Shown: piece after piece, positions 26,085 to 33,930 of the stretch
Layout of the letters: every line of letters starts with the position of its first letter
How positions within the stretch are numbered: the first letter of the stretch is position 1
Origin: Pyrinomonadaceae bacterium
GTDB taxonomy: Bacteria; Acidobacteriota; Blastocatellia; Pyrinomonadales; Pyrinomonadaceae
Assembly: GCA_019694395.1 (NCBI GenBank)
Contig: JAIBCC010000007.1
Location: forward strand, 1-64,000
DNA length: 64,000 nucleotides
Reading direction: 5' to 3'
Program-made: the position numbers and the translations under genes
Notes under the pieces: generated by a model
What the model saw: the letters and a program-made list of their open reading frames with translations, nothing else
The model's database searches: none
What the model was told of the DNA's origin: nothing

Positions 26085-26115
26085 ACTGACCACTGACCAC
26101 TAACCACTGACCACT
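26085..26115. repeat. Heptamer tandem array (ACTGACC)
   Basis: Four units in register (ACTGACC, ACTGACC, ACTAACC, ACTGACC) plus ACT, between the two permease genes. A degenerate reverse copy may lie at 26048-26070 (AGTGATCGG...GGTTAGT). It resembles the short tandem heptamers known from cyanobacteria. Confidence 0.8.
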
Positions 26116-26121
26116 ATTTTT

Positions 26122-27030
26122 ATGAGTGAACTTTTAACTTTATCATTAATTTTTTCGGCAATCAGGCTGGCTACGCCTTTAATTTTTACTGCTTTGGGCG
26201 GACTTTTCTCTGAACGTTCGGGAGTTATCAACATTGCACTTGAAGGATTGATGTTGGTTGGTGCCTTTACTGCCGCAGTTGCAACTTTTGAATTAAGTAA
26301 TCCTTATTTGGGTTTTTTATGCGGCTTATTTGCAGGCGCAGTAACAGCTTTTGTTTATGCGGTTGCCGTAATTGAATTTGAAGCAAATCAAGTGGTCGCC
26401 GGAACTGCCATAAATTTTTTAATGCTCGGGCTGCCTCAATTGATCAGCGGCGCAGTTTATGATTCTTCGGGTTCAACCCCCCAAATTGATAAAGCATATT
26501 TGATTCCCGACTATTTCAACAGCATTTCACTAGCCTCAATTTTAGCTTTTCTGTTAATTCCAATTGTTTGGTATGTGGTTTATAAAACTCCGTTTGGCTT
26601 GCGCTTGCGGGCAGTTGGCGAAAATCCTTCAGCAGCAGATGCAGCAGGAATCAATGTTAATAGGTTAAGGTATACTGCCGTAATTTTGTCTGGAGTTTTA
26701 GCAGCTGCAGGTGGTGCCTATCTTTCAATCGGTCAAAGTTCCCTTTTCACACGTGGAATGAGTGCAGGTCGGGGGTTTATCGCTCTGGCGGCTTTGATAT
26801 TAGCTAAATGGAAACCCGTTCCAGTTTTGTTTGCTTGTCTGTTTTTCGGTTTAATGGAAGCCTTAACCATCCAAATCCAGGGCGCAATCAAACTTCCATC
26901 GGGCGAAGATATTCCGGTGCAGTTCATTCAGATTATTCCGTATGTCTTGACAATAATTGTTTTAGCCGGATTTATCGGAAAATCACTCGCTCCCAAAGCC
27001 TTGGGAATTCCGTATAAAAAAGAAAAATAA
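26122..27030 (+). CDS. Nucleoside ABC transporter permease 2
   Basis: A 302-aa permease of the NupQ/YufQ kind that pairs with permease 1 to form the membrane channel. ERSGVINIALEGLMLVGAF and AVGENPSAADAAGIN are the family's conserved segments and match the equivalents in permease 1. About eight hydrophobic helices are visible. The 71-bp gap to permease 1 holds the ACTGACC array. Co-transcription with the salvage genes that follow is likely. Confidence 0.88.
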   Translation: MSELLTLSLIFSAIRLATPLIFTALGGLFSERSGVINIALEGLMLVGAFTAAVATFELSNPYLGFLCGLFAGAVTAFVYAVAVIEFEANQVVAGTAINFLMLGLPQLISGAVYDSSGSTPQIDKAYLIPDYFNSISLASILAFLLIPIVWYVVYKTPFGLRLRAVGENPSAADAAGINVNRLRYTAVILSGVLAAAGGAYLSIGQSSLFTRGMSAGRGFIALAALILAKWKPVPVLFACLFFGLMEALTIQIQGAIKLPSGEDIPVQFIQIIPYVLTIIVLAGFIGKSLAPKALGIPYKKEK

Positions 27031-27033
27031 ACA

Positions 27034-27130
27034 GAAAGTGAAAAAGTAAAAAAGTTGCAAAATTAGTTTCATTTGATTAATTTCTAAGGGAAAACTAAAA
27101 CTTTTTCAATTATTCACTTTTTCACTTTTC
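27034..27130. repeat. Inverted GAAAGTGAAAAAGT arms
   Basis: GAAAGTGAAAAAGT (27034-27047) and its near-perfect reverse complement, ACTTTTTCACTTTTC (27116-27130), bracket the gap between permease 2 and the phosphorylase. Each arm has a loose 7-bp rhythm. It begins four bases after the permease stop. Confidence 0.65.
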
Positions 27131-27153
27131 ACCTTATCAATTAATATTTGATT

Positions 27154-28011
27154 ATGAATTACGAAAACGCTGTCGAAGCAGCAGAATTTATCAAATCGAA
27201 ATATTCAAAACCAATTCAAACCGCTGTAGTTTTAGGCAGTGGACTTGGCGCATTTGCAGACGATATTGAGAATGCAGTCAAAATTAAATATGAAGAAATT
27301 CCGCATTTTCAAAAATCTACGGTTGAAGGTCACGCCGGACAACTCGTTTTGGGCGAACTGAACGGAATTTCGATTGCGGTTCAGCAAGGTCGTTTTCACT
27401 TTTACGAAGGCTACGATATGAATCAGGTAATGTTTCCGATGCGAACATTTGGCGTTCTAGGAGTCAAAAACGTGATTTTGACCAATGCCGCCGGAAGCAC
27501 CCGCACCAGTTTGAAACAAGGAACCCTAATGCTCATCCGTGACCATATCAATTTAATGGGAGTCAATCCCTTGCGCGGTGCAAATGATGAAAGATTTGGT
27601 CCTCGTTTTCCCGATATGACTGAAGTTTACGACAAGGAATTTCAGCAAATCGCTACTCAGGCTGCTGCCGAAATAATGCAGGAAAGATTAGAACAAGGAG
27701 TCGAAAAAACTTCCCGATTAATTCTCAAACGGGGTGTTTATTGTGCCCTTTCAGGTCCAACTTACGAAACTCCGGCAGAAATCAGGATGTATCGAATCCT
27801 CGGAGCAGACGCGGTTGGAATGTCAACCGTTCCCGAAGCAATTGCTGCCCGCCATTTCGGTATGAAAGTGATCGGTATTTCATGTTTGACTAATATGGCA
27901 GCCGGTATGACAGATGAAGTCATCAATCACGAAGAAGTAATGGAAACCGGTGCAAAAGTTGCCGGAATCTTCAAAGAATTATTAAGAAGAATTATCTCAA
28001 AAATAAATTAA
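27154..28011 (+). CDS. Purine nucleoside phosphorylase
   Basis: A 285-aa trimeric-type phosphorylase that splits purine nucleosides with phosphate into base and ribose-1-phosphate. VVLGSGLGAFAD is the phosphate loop, VEGHAGQLVLGEL and GRFHFYEGY are family blocks, LTNAAGSTR lies in the active site and MSTVPEAIAARH is the C-terminal signature. The ATG at 27154 is preferred over TTG at 27148. The gene ends directly before the uridine kinase ATG with no spacer, so the two are co-translated. Confidence 0.94.
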   Translation: MNYENAVEAAEFIKSKYSKPIQTAVVLGSGLGAFADDIENAVKIKYEEIPHFQKSTVEGHAGQLVLGELNGISIAVQQGRFHFYEGYDMNQVMFPMRTFGVLGVKNVILTNAAGSTRTSLKQGTLMLIRDHINLMGVNPLRGANDERFGPRFPDMTEVYDKEFQQIATQAAAEIMQERLEQGVEKTSRLILKRGVYCALSGPTYETPAEIRMYRILGADAVGMSTVPEAIAARHFGMKVIGISCLTNMAAGMTDEVINHEEVMETGAKVAGIFKELLRRIISKIN

Positions 28012-28665
28012 ATGATTATAGGAATTTGCGGCGGAACCGGTTCGGGAAAAACCACAATTGCCCGGAAGATTGTTGAAGCTGTCGGAAAAGAAAACGTAAT
28101 TTTAGTGGAACAAGATTCGTATTATCGAAACCTTGCCGATATGCCTTTGGATGAACGTCACCAGGCAAATTTTGATCATCCTGACTCAATTGACAGCGAT
28201 ATGCTGGTCAATCATCTTAAACGACTTAAAAGCGGACATTCGATTGAGATGCCGATTTATGATTTTGCGACTCATACCCGAAAAGAGGAAACCGAACATA
28301 TTTCGCCCAAACCTGTCATAATTGTTGAAGGAATTTTGATTTTTTCAGAAACCCGGGTTTTGGATTTGCTGGATGTTCGAATTTTCGTGGATACACCTGA
28401 TGATATTCGGTTTATTCGTCGTTTAAGGCGGGATATTGTGGAACGGGGACGCACAGTTGAATCCGTAATTGCCCAATATTATGAAACGGTTCGACCGATG
28501 CATTTTGAGTTTGTGGAACCATCAAAAAGGAATGCCGACATAATTATTCCTGAAGGAAGAGATCAGCAAATCGGTATCGAATTTTTATGCAGTAAAATCC
28601 GCGAAGAATTAAGTAAAGAGCTTTTACAAAAAAGCGGGCAAAATTTTAGTAAAAATAATGAATAA
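28012..28665 (+). CDS. udk: Uridine kinase
   Basis: A 217-aa P-loop kinase that phosphorylates uridine and cytidine to UMP and CMP. GGTGSGKTT at residues 7-15 is Walker A. NFDHPDSIDSDML and YDFATHTR are the nucleoside-binding segments, and EGILIFSETRVLDLLDVRIF is the Walker B region. The start follows the phosphorylase stop at once, and its end overlaps cdd by eight bases. It returns imported or released pyrimidine nucleosides to the nucleotide pool. Confidence 0.95.
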   Translation: MIIGICGGTGSGKTTIARKIVEAVGKENVILVEQDSYYRNLADMPLDERHQANFDHPDSIDSDMLVNHLKRLKSGHSIEMPIYDFATHTRKEETEHISPKPVIIVEGILIFSETRVLDLLDVRIFVDTPDDIRFIRRLRRDIVERGRTVESVIAQYYETVRPMHFEFVEPSKRNADIIIPEGRDQQIGIEFLCSKIREELSKELLQKSGQNFSKNNE

Positions 28666-29050
28666 AGAAAAATTGATTGAATTGGCAACGGAAGCCCGCG
28701 AGAGAGCTTTTGCGCCGTATTCAAATTTTAAGGTCGGTGCAGCGTTGGAAACCGACGACGGGGATTTTTTTATAGGCTGCAACATCGAATCTGCAAGTTA
28801 TGGTCTGACGGTTTGCGCCGAACGAGTTGCAATTTGGAAAGCAGTTTCCGAAGGAAAAAAGAATTTCAAAACTATTGCAGTAGTAGTTGATACCGAAGAA
28901 CTTACACCGCCTTGCGGAGTTTGTCGCCAAATTATTTGGGAATTTTGTCATGATATTCCCGTCATTTTGGCAAATCTGAAAGGAAAAACTGAAACCGTGA
29001 TGATGAGTGAATTACTTCCAAGAGCTTTTGATACAAAATTTTTGAAATAA
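28658..29050 (+). CDS. cdd: Cytidine deaminase
   Basis: A 130-aa zinc enzyme that deaminates cytidine and deoxycytidine to uridine forms. The zinc site is Cys53 in CAE (catalytic Glu55) together with Cys86 and Cys89 of PPCGVCR. FAPYSNFKVGAAL and GCNIESASYGL are the substrate-binding segments. Length matches the tetrameric bacterial class. It overlaps udk by eight bases and completes the import, cleavage, deamination and phosphorylation series. Confidence 0.95.
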   Translation: MNKEKLIELATEARERAFAPYSNFKVGAALETDDGDFFIGCNIESASYGLTVCAERVAIWKAVSEGKKNFKTIAVVVDTEELTPPCGVCRQIIWEFCHDIPVILANLKGKTETVMMSELLPRAFDTKFLK

Positions 29051-29060
29051 TAAATCAGCT

Positions 29061-29582
29061 ATGAAAAATAAACTATTCCTAATTATTTTGATTTTGTTAA
29101 CATTTTCAACGGTTGTTTCGGCACAGAAAATCACAAGTTCCTATACGAATCTGGATGACAAAAGCTGTAAAACTTTGGAATCGAGTTCTTCCGGTGCAGG
29201 CTCATATCGCGGCAGATGTCCCGGTGTTGCCGGATATAAACTTGATCTGCTCGAAGGCGATATTCGCCAAACGATCAATGTTATTGCGCCAAATAAAAAG
29301 ACCTTTGAATTAAATTTTTGGAGTTTTTACGGTGGTTTTTCCAGTGTTGGGCAAAAAGCCGAATGGCGAATGAAAGGCGCAAAACCAATTGGGTTAATTG
29401 TTCGTTTCATTGTGGCTAATGCCGAAGATTCTACAAAAAATACTTCCTATTTGATGGTGACAAAAATTACTGCCAAAGAAATTTGTGTGACCGATGTCGT
29501 TCTGCCGGGAAAAACGCAAAATGAAGAAGCTCAGAAACTGGCAGATGCCGCAGGCACAAAGCCCTGTAAAGCGGTGGAATAA
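29061..29582 (+). CDS. Exported hypothetical protein
   Basis: A 173-aa protein with a Sec signal (MKNKLFLIILILLTFSTVVS, then AQ). Four Cys residues (SCKTLE, GRCPGV, EICVTD and KPCKAVE) could form two disulfides in the periplasm. The rest is a compact mixed sequence with no family I recognise. It starts 10 bp after cdd and ends at a strong terminator, so it may be the last gene of the nucleoside operon, although its function need not be linked. Confidence 0.65.
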   Translation: MKNKLFLIILILLTFSTVVSAQKITSSYTNLDDKSCKTLESSSSGAGSYRGRCPGVAGYKLDLLEGDIRQTINVIAPNKKTFELNFWSFYGGFSSVGQKAEWRMKGAKPIGLIVRFIVANAEDSTKNTSYLMVTKITAKEICVTDVVLPGKTQNEEAQKLADAAGTKPCKAVE

Positions 29583-29603
29583 ATAAACGTTAAATCTTTT
29601 CTT

Positions 29604-29645
29604 AAAAAGGCTTCGGTGATAAAATTTCACGGAAGCCTTTTTTTA
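29604..29645 (+). terminator. Strong Rho-independent terminator
   Basis: AAAGGCTTC with GAAGCCTTT, extended by GTGA/TCAC, then seven Ts. It ends the nucleoside salvage operon. Confidence 0.9.
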
Positions 29646-29697
29646 ATAAACCAACTTTTGATTGTTTTTTTGCGTCAAATCGTCTGTAAAATTTGCT

Positions 29698-30795
29698 ATG
29701 AAAAAAATCATTACCATGTTTGCAATTCTTTTTTCATTTTCAATCGGAATATTTGCCCAAAGCGATTCTTCTTTAAAAATTACTTTTCAACCAACACCTG
29801 AAATTCCTGAAAAACTTAAAAACAACGGAACATTTAGTTTCCAGGGAACTATTACTTTAAGAGTAGAATTTATGTCAGATGGACTAATTGGAAAAGTTTT
29901 TCCGGTTAACGGTTTGCCTTACGGGCTAACAGAAAAAACAGTTGAAGCCGCAAAAAAGATAAAATTTGAGCCTGAAACAAAAGCAAATAATCCAATTACA
30001 GTGAATAAAATAATTACCTATTTTTATAATTGGGATGATGGCTGGAAAGTCGGTCAAAATAAATGGAATACACTATTTACTGACGAAAAAGCCGAAACTA
30101 TAGTCAAAACTGCCTACCAAAAAATCGGCGGAGACAGATTTTTACAAATCCAAACTCAAGTTTCAAGCGGTTTTTTTACAATAATTGTCGAGGGTGCCAA
30201 TCAATTGCCTAGTTCATTCATTGATGTAATTGCTTTCCCGGATAAAGAGCGCACCGAATTTAAGCAACAAGGAAATAAAGTAATTCAAACTAATTCAGGC
30301 GATAAAGGCTGGGTTTATGACGGGGCAACAATGGTCATCCGTGAGCAAGGGCAAAATGAAATTGATAATTTTAAACGAGGACTTCGCACCGGACTGGACG
30401 CGCTTTTTCGCGGTAAATGGCGCAATCAGGGCGGAACTCTGACCTATGTCGGCAAACGCGAAGCAGGACTTGGCAAAAGAAATGAGGTGGTTAAACTCAC
30501 TTATTCTGACGGATTCATAGTTGAATACGAATTTTCTCAATCTGATGGAATGCCGATGAAATCAATTTATAAAAAGAATGAAGATGACGGAACGGAAATC
30601 AAAGAAGAAGATAGATTTGCCCAATTTGTTGAGGTTCAGGGAGTTTTGGTTCCCTTTATTCTTGACCATTTTACAAATGGAAAACAGACCAGCCGGGTTA
30701 ACTACGAAAAAATCGAATTCAACAAAAACATTCCAAGTTCAATTTTTGATAAACCGAGCGATCCCAAGCAATTAAAGAAAGATTTGAAGTTTTAA
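29698..30795 (+). CDS. Exported TonB-C protein with LolA-like C-domain
   Basis: A 365-aa exported protein. The ATG at 29698 is preferred to 29662 because it starts the signal peptide (MKKIITMFAILFSFSIGIFA, then Q). The next 90 residues form a TonB-C-like domain (GTITLRVEFMSDGLIGKV and EAAKKIKFEP), so this domain is N-terminal here rather than at the end. The remaining 240 residues are beta-rich with GDKGWVYDGATMVI, like outer-membrane lipoprotein-sorting or LolA-type folds. The role is unknown; a periplasmic lipid- or peptide-binding protein is a fair guess. Confidence 0.65.
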   Translation: MKKIITMFAILFSFSIGIFAQSDSSLKITFQPTPEIPEKLKNNGTFSFQGTITLRVEFMSDGLIGKVFPVNGLPYGLTEKTVEAAKKIKFEPETKANNPITVNKIITYFYNWDDGWKVGQNKWNTLFTDEKAETIVKTAYQKIGGDRFLQIQTQVSSGFFTIIVEGANQLPSSFIDVIAFPDKERTEFKQQGNKVIQTNSGDKGWVYDGATMVIREQGQNEIDNFKRGLRTGLDALFRGKWRNQGGTLTYVGKREAGLGKRNEVVKLTYSDGFIVEYEFSQSDGMPMKSIYKKNEDDGTEIKEEDRFAQFVEVQGVLVPFILDHFTNGKQTSRVNYEKIEFNKNIPSSIFDKPSDPKQLKKDLKF

Positions 30796-30812
30796 GACTG
30801 AAAATCAGAAAT

Positions 30813-30854
30813 AAAAAAAGTGGAAAAGTTCTTTTAAAAACTTTCCACTTTTTT
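30813..30854. terminator. Bidirectional terminator
   Basis: AAAAAGTGGAAAAGTT pairs with AACTTTCCACTTTTTT, with one bulged A. It lies between the convergent TonB-C/LolA-like and RNase E/G genes, with T-tracts on both strands. Confidence 0.85.
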
Positions 30855-30871
30855 CCTGTCTTTATTCCGAA

Positions 30872-33373
30872 CTAAATAAAAGCAAAATCAAATTGTTCCT
30901 GATGAATCGAGGCATCACTAGTCAGATCAACGGCTCCCAGATATTCTTCAATTTCATCTAAAACGACACGTTCCACGCCGCGTAATGCCTTGGCAACTTC
31001 AGGATTAACCCTTAAAGTTGTTTGACGGACATCATCCATTCCTTTACTCAAACGTCTGGATTCTTCGAGAATTTCGTAACAAACTGTTTGCGGGGATTTG
31101 ATCAACCCTGCACCCTGACAATATGAACACGGAGCGCACATCGTTCTTTCAAGGGATTGTTTAACCCTTTTACGAGTCATAATTACTAATCCAAAATCAT
31201 TGAAAGAAAGAACTTTAGTTGGAGATTTATCGGTTGAAAGTGCTTCTTGTAAAGCTTGCATAACTTTGTGCCGATTGCGTCTGTCTTCCATATCAATCAG
31301 GTCAAGCACCAAAATTCCGCCAAGATCACGCAAACGAATTTGCCGGGCAATTTCCTCGACCGCTTCCATATTGGTTTTGGTAATTGTGTCTTCTAAACGA
31401 GCATTACCTTTACCAACAAATTTTCCTGTATTTACGTCAATCGAAACCAAAGCCTCAGTTTGATTAATTACCAAATATCCGCCTGATTTTAACCAAACAC
31501 GGGGTTTTAAAGCTTTATCAACTTCTTCCTGAACCCCGTATGATTCCAAAATTGGCTCATCACGTGTGTAAAGTTTAACGCGATTCACCATTTTAGGTTG
31601 GATTCGATTTACAAATTCAACAATTCGCAAATATTCTTCTTCGGAATCTACCCGAATTGCTGTGTATTCATTTGATAACTGATCACGCAAGATTCTTTGA
31701 ATCAAATCTAAATCCTGATGAACCAAAGCAGGAGATTTTGATTTTTCGGCATTTTTCTTAATATCTTTCCAGGTTCTAACCAAATAGCGTGCATCATCCC
31801 GCAAACTTTCTTCCGGGACACCGATTCCGGCTGTTCTGACAATAAATCCACCTGAAGGAACATCTTCCTCGTTGCGAATTCGTTGAATGGCAGTTCTCAA
31901 TCTTCCGCGTTCATTACCCGATTCGATTTTGCGCGAAACGCCAACATGTTCAATGGTCGGCATATAAACCAAATATCTTCCCGGTAAAGCAATATGTGAA
32001 GTAATCCGCGCCCCTTTGCGGGCAATCGGTTCTTTGGCAATTTGAACTAAAATTTCCTGTCCTTCACGCAGCAAATCAGTAATGGTCGGCTGTGAACGTT
32101 CCCGGCTTTCCCGTCGTTTGTTGTTTCCATTTTGATACCCGCTGCTTGATTCTTCTGTTACCTCATTACCTTCAAACTCTTGGTTTTCAACATTTTCCCC
32201 TTCGTTACGCCTTTGATTTGGGCGGCGATTTCCCCGACGGCGACCGCCCCGGCGAACCGCCATTTCAGAAATTTCCGAAGGCTCTTTTACTCCGGCTTCG
32301 GCGGTTTTCTTAGTTTTAGATTTGCTCTTTGTCGAAGGCTTTTTGGTTGGAGATTCAGGATTGGGTTTAGCGTTTTTCGATTCTGCAGCAGGCTTCTTTG
32401 CTCCTTTCTTGTTTTTTTCGTCTTTCGTTACTTCTATTGGCGGCTGCTCGGCTTTTACTTCCTCAACTACCACAGGCTCGGGGGCAACCTCCGGCACCTC
32501 AGCAACAGATTTTGATGCCTCAACTTTAGGCTTGCCGCCCCTTCTACTTTTTCCACTTTGCTTTTTAGATTTTGACGATTTTGCTTCCTGTGCAACCGGT
32601 TCATCTTCATCAGCAATCCTTTCAAAAGTCATTTGAGTATTAGCAACTTCTTCAAAAAATGATCCGACTTCGGCAGTTGGGGTGCTTTCCATTTCAAATT
32701 CGATAGCACGAACCTGATCCACTATTGCCTCCTGCATATAGGCATCCTTGAACATTTCGCCTGTTGTATCATCTTCATCAACTATTCGTTCAAATCCAGA
32801 ATCTTCTATTTCAAAGTTAAATGGCGGTTTAATTAGTTCATCAGATAAAGTATTCTCCGAAACCGTTTCTGTTTGAATTGCTTCCTCATTTTGCGAATCG
32901 CGTCCTTTTTTATTTTTACGGTTTTTATTTCGTTTTCCTTTAGGTTGTTCGGGTTCAATTACTTCTTCAACCTCAATTGGTTCTATGGTTTCGGCTAATG
33001 GTTCGGCAATTTCCTGTGCCCGCTCCATTTGCTTTTCACGCTCTAACCGGGCGCGATGCAATTGATCCGTAACCTCTTCATCAACCTCTTCCACCTGCAT
33101 TTTCTTGCCTTTGTCGAACATAATACGTTCAATTTCCTCTTCTTCATCAAAGAAGTCGGAAACATACAAAAACGCATCTCTTTCTAACCCTATCTCAACA
33201 AAAGCCGACTGCATCCCGGGCAAAACCCTTTGCACCCTTCCTTTATAAATATTTCCTACAACACCCGAATTTTCTTCGCCACGTTCTATATAAAATTCGG
33301 TGACTTGACCATTATCCAAAATGGCAATTTTTTTCTCGCGCCCGTTGACGCTGATTATCATTTCTTTTGACAT
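30872..33373 (-). CDS. rng: Ribonuclease E/G with large internal insertion
   Basis: An 833-aa endoribonuclease of the RNase E/G family, acting in mRNA decay and rRNA processing. The S1 domain starts at VGNIYKGRVQRVLPGMQSAF (about 39-58) but is split by roughly 350 residues (76-428) of acidic, lysine-rich and RGG-like disordered sequence. It resumes at LLREGQEILVQIAKEP. Catalytic residues are in VSIDVNTG (about 643) and VLDLIDME (about 690), and the zinc-link CAPC is near 746. There is no C-terminal scaffold tail, so the insertion may do that job. The motif FERI(V/A)DED occurs twice in it. Confidence 0.92.
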   Translation of the reverse strand: MSKEMIISVNGREKKIAILDNGQVTEFYIERGEENSGVVGNIYKGRVQRVLPGMQSAFVEIGLERDAFLYVSDFFDEEEEIERIMFDKGKKMQVEEVDEEVTDQLHRARLEREKQMERAQEIAEPLAETIEPIEVEEVIEPEQPKGKRNKNRKNKKGRDSQNEEAIQTETVSENTLSDELIKPPFNFEIEDSGFERIVDEDDTTGEMFKDAYMQEAIVDQVRAIEFEMESTPTAEVGSFFEEVANTQMTFERIADEDEPVAQEAKSSKSKKQSGKSRRGGKPKVEASKSVAEVPEVAPEPVVVEEVKAEQPPIEVTKDEKNKKGAKKPAAESKNAKPNPESPTKKPSTKSKSKTKKTAEAGVKEPSEISEMAVRRGGRRRGNRRPNQRRNEGENVENQEFEGNEVTEESSSGYQNGNNKRRESRERSQPTITDLLREGQEILVQIAKEPIARKGARITSHIALPGRYLVYMPTIEHVGVSRKIESGNERGRLRTAIQRIRNEEDVPSGGFIVRTAGIGVPEESLRDDARYLVRTWKDIKKNAEKSKSPALVHQDLDLIQRILRDQLSNEYTAIRVDSEEEYLRIVEFVNRIQPKMVNRVKLYTRDEPILESYGVQEEVDKALKPRVWLKSGGYLVINQTEALVSIDVNTGKFVGKGNARLEDTITKTNMEAVEEIARQIRLRDLGGILVLDLIDMEDRRNRHKVMQALQEALSTDKSPTKVLSFNDFGLVIMTRKRVKQSLERTMCAPCSYCQGAGLIKSPQTVCYEILEESRRLSKGMDDVRQTTLRVNPEVAKALRGVERVVLDEIEEYLGAVDLTSDASIHQEQFDFAFI

Positions 33374-33930
33374 AAATTATTTGGTTTGGAAGTTGAGTGA
33401 AGTTTTGAAAATTTGGCAAGTCTGAATTTAAATTCAAAACTTCCTGAACTTTCTAAACCTCCTAAACAGTTTTCTAATTTTGGGCTTGGATAATTTATTG
33501 AGAGGGCAAACTTCCGGGATTTAAAAACAGTTTTAGCCGACGCTTAAAAAGAAGCGCGGATTTTGCGTTTTAATAATTGATATTTTCTTAGCTTCGGAAA
33601 ACTTTCCGAGACGAAAGGAACTTTTGTTTTTAACACGCAGAAATCTCTTTTCGACTAAAGCGATGCGTTTCGCTTTTTTTAGCAAATGAGGAGCGCGTTG
33701 CATTACTCAAAATGCGCTCAACTCATCCAAATACTTTCAAAATAATTTTGAAAAACTACTGTAAATTTATTAATCCTTGTGGTTTGCAACACAATAATCT
33801 TTTCTTTCAGTAAAACTTACTCGAAATCTCCAAGCAAACTTTTGCTAGTATAAACAAAAAAATGATTTTGGTAAATGGTAAATTGTTAATTATGATTTTT
33901 TCACAGAGAGAGTTAAAATAAATCTAAATT
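33374..33930. other. 557-bp gene-free region between rng and the polymerase gene
   Basis: No protein gene is seen. The stretch next to the RNase gene is its long leader on the minus strand. It contains a hairpin CGCTT-AAAAAG-AAGCG (33541-33556), TCGGAAA...TTTCCGA near 33595-33610, a plus-strand terminator at 33657-33680 and GAGCGC...GCGCTC further right. Autoregulated, structured leaders are known for RNase E genes. A divergent plus-strand small RNA ending at the terminator is also possible. Confidence 0.5.
33657..33680 (+). terminator. Orphan terminator hairpin
   Basis: AAAGCGA (33657-33663) pairs with TCGCTTT (33670-33676), then a T-tract. No plus-strand protein gene lies upstream between it and the RNase gene, so it would end an unannotated RNA. 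Confidence 0.55.

Noticed and set aside
26085-26115. CRISPR-like array
   Set aside because: The units are seven bases with no spacers, and no cas gene is in the window; they are simple tandem heptamers.
32180-32636. Overlapping plus-strand ORFs opposite the RNase E/G insertion
   Set aside because: They are Phe/Gly/Ser-rich antisense translations of a low-complexity coding region and have no start signal.
33861-33920. A 19-codon ORF just before the polymerase gene
   Set aside because: It has no ribosome-binding sequence and lies in AT-rich DNA with TGGTAAA repeats; too weak to call.
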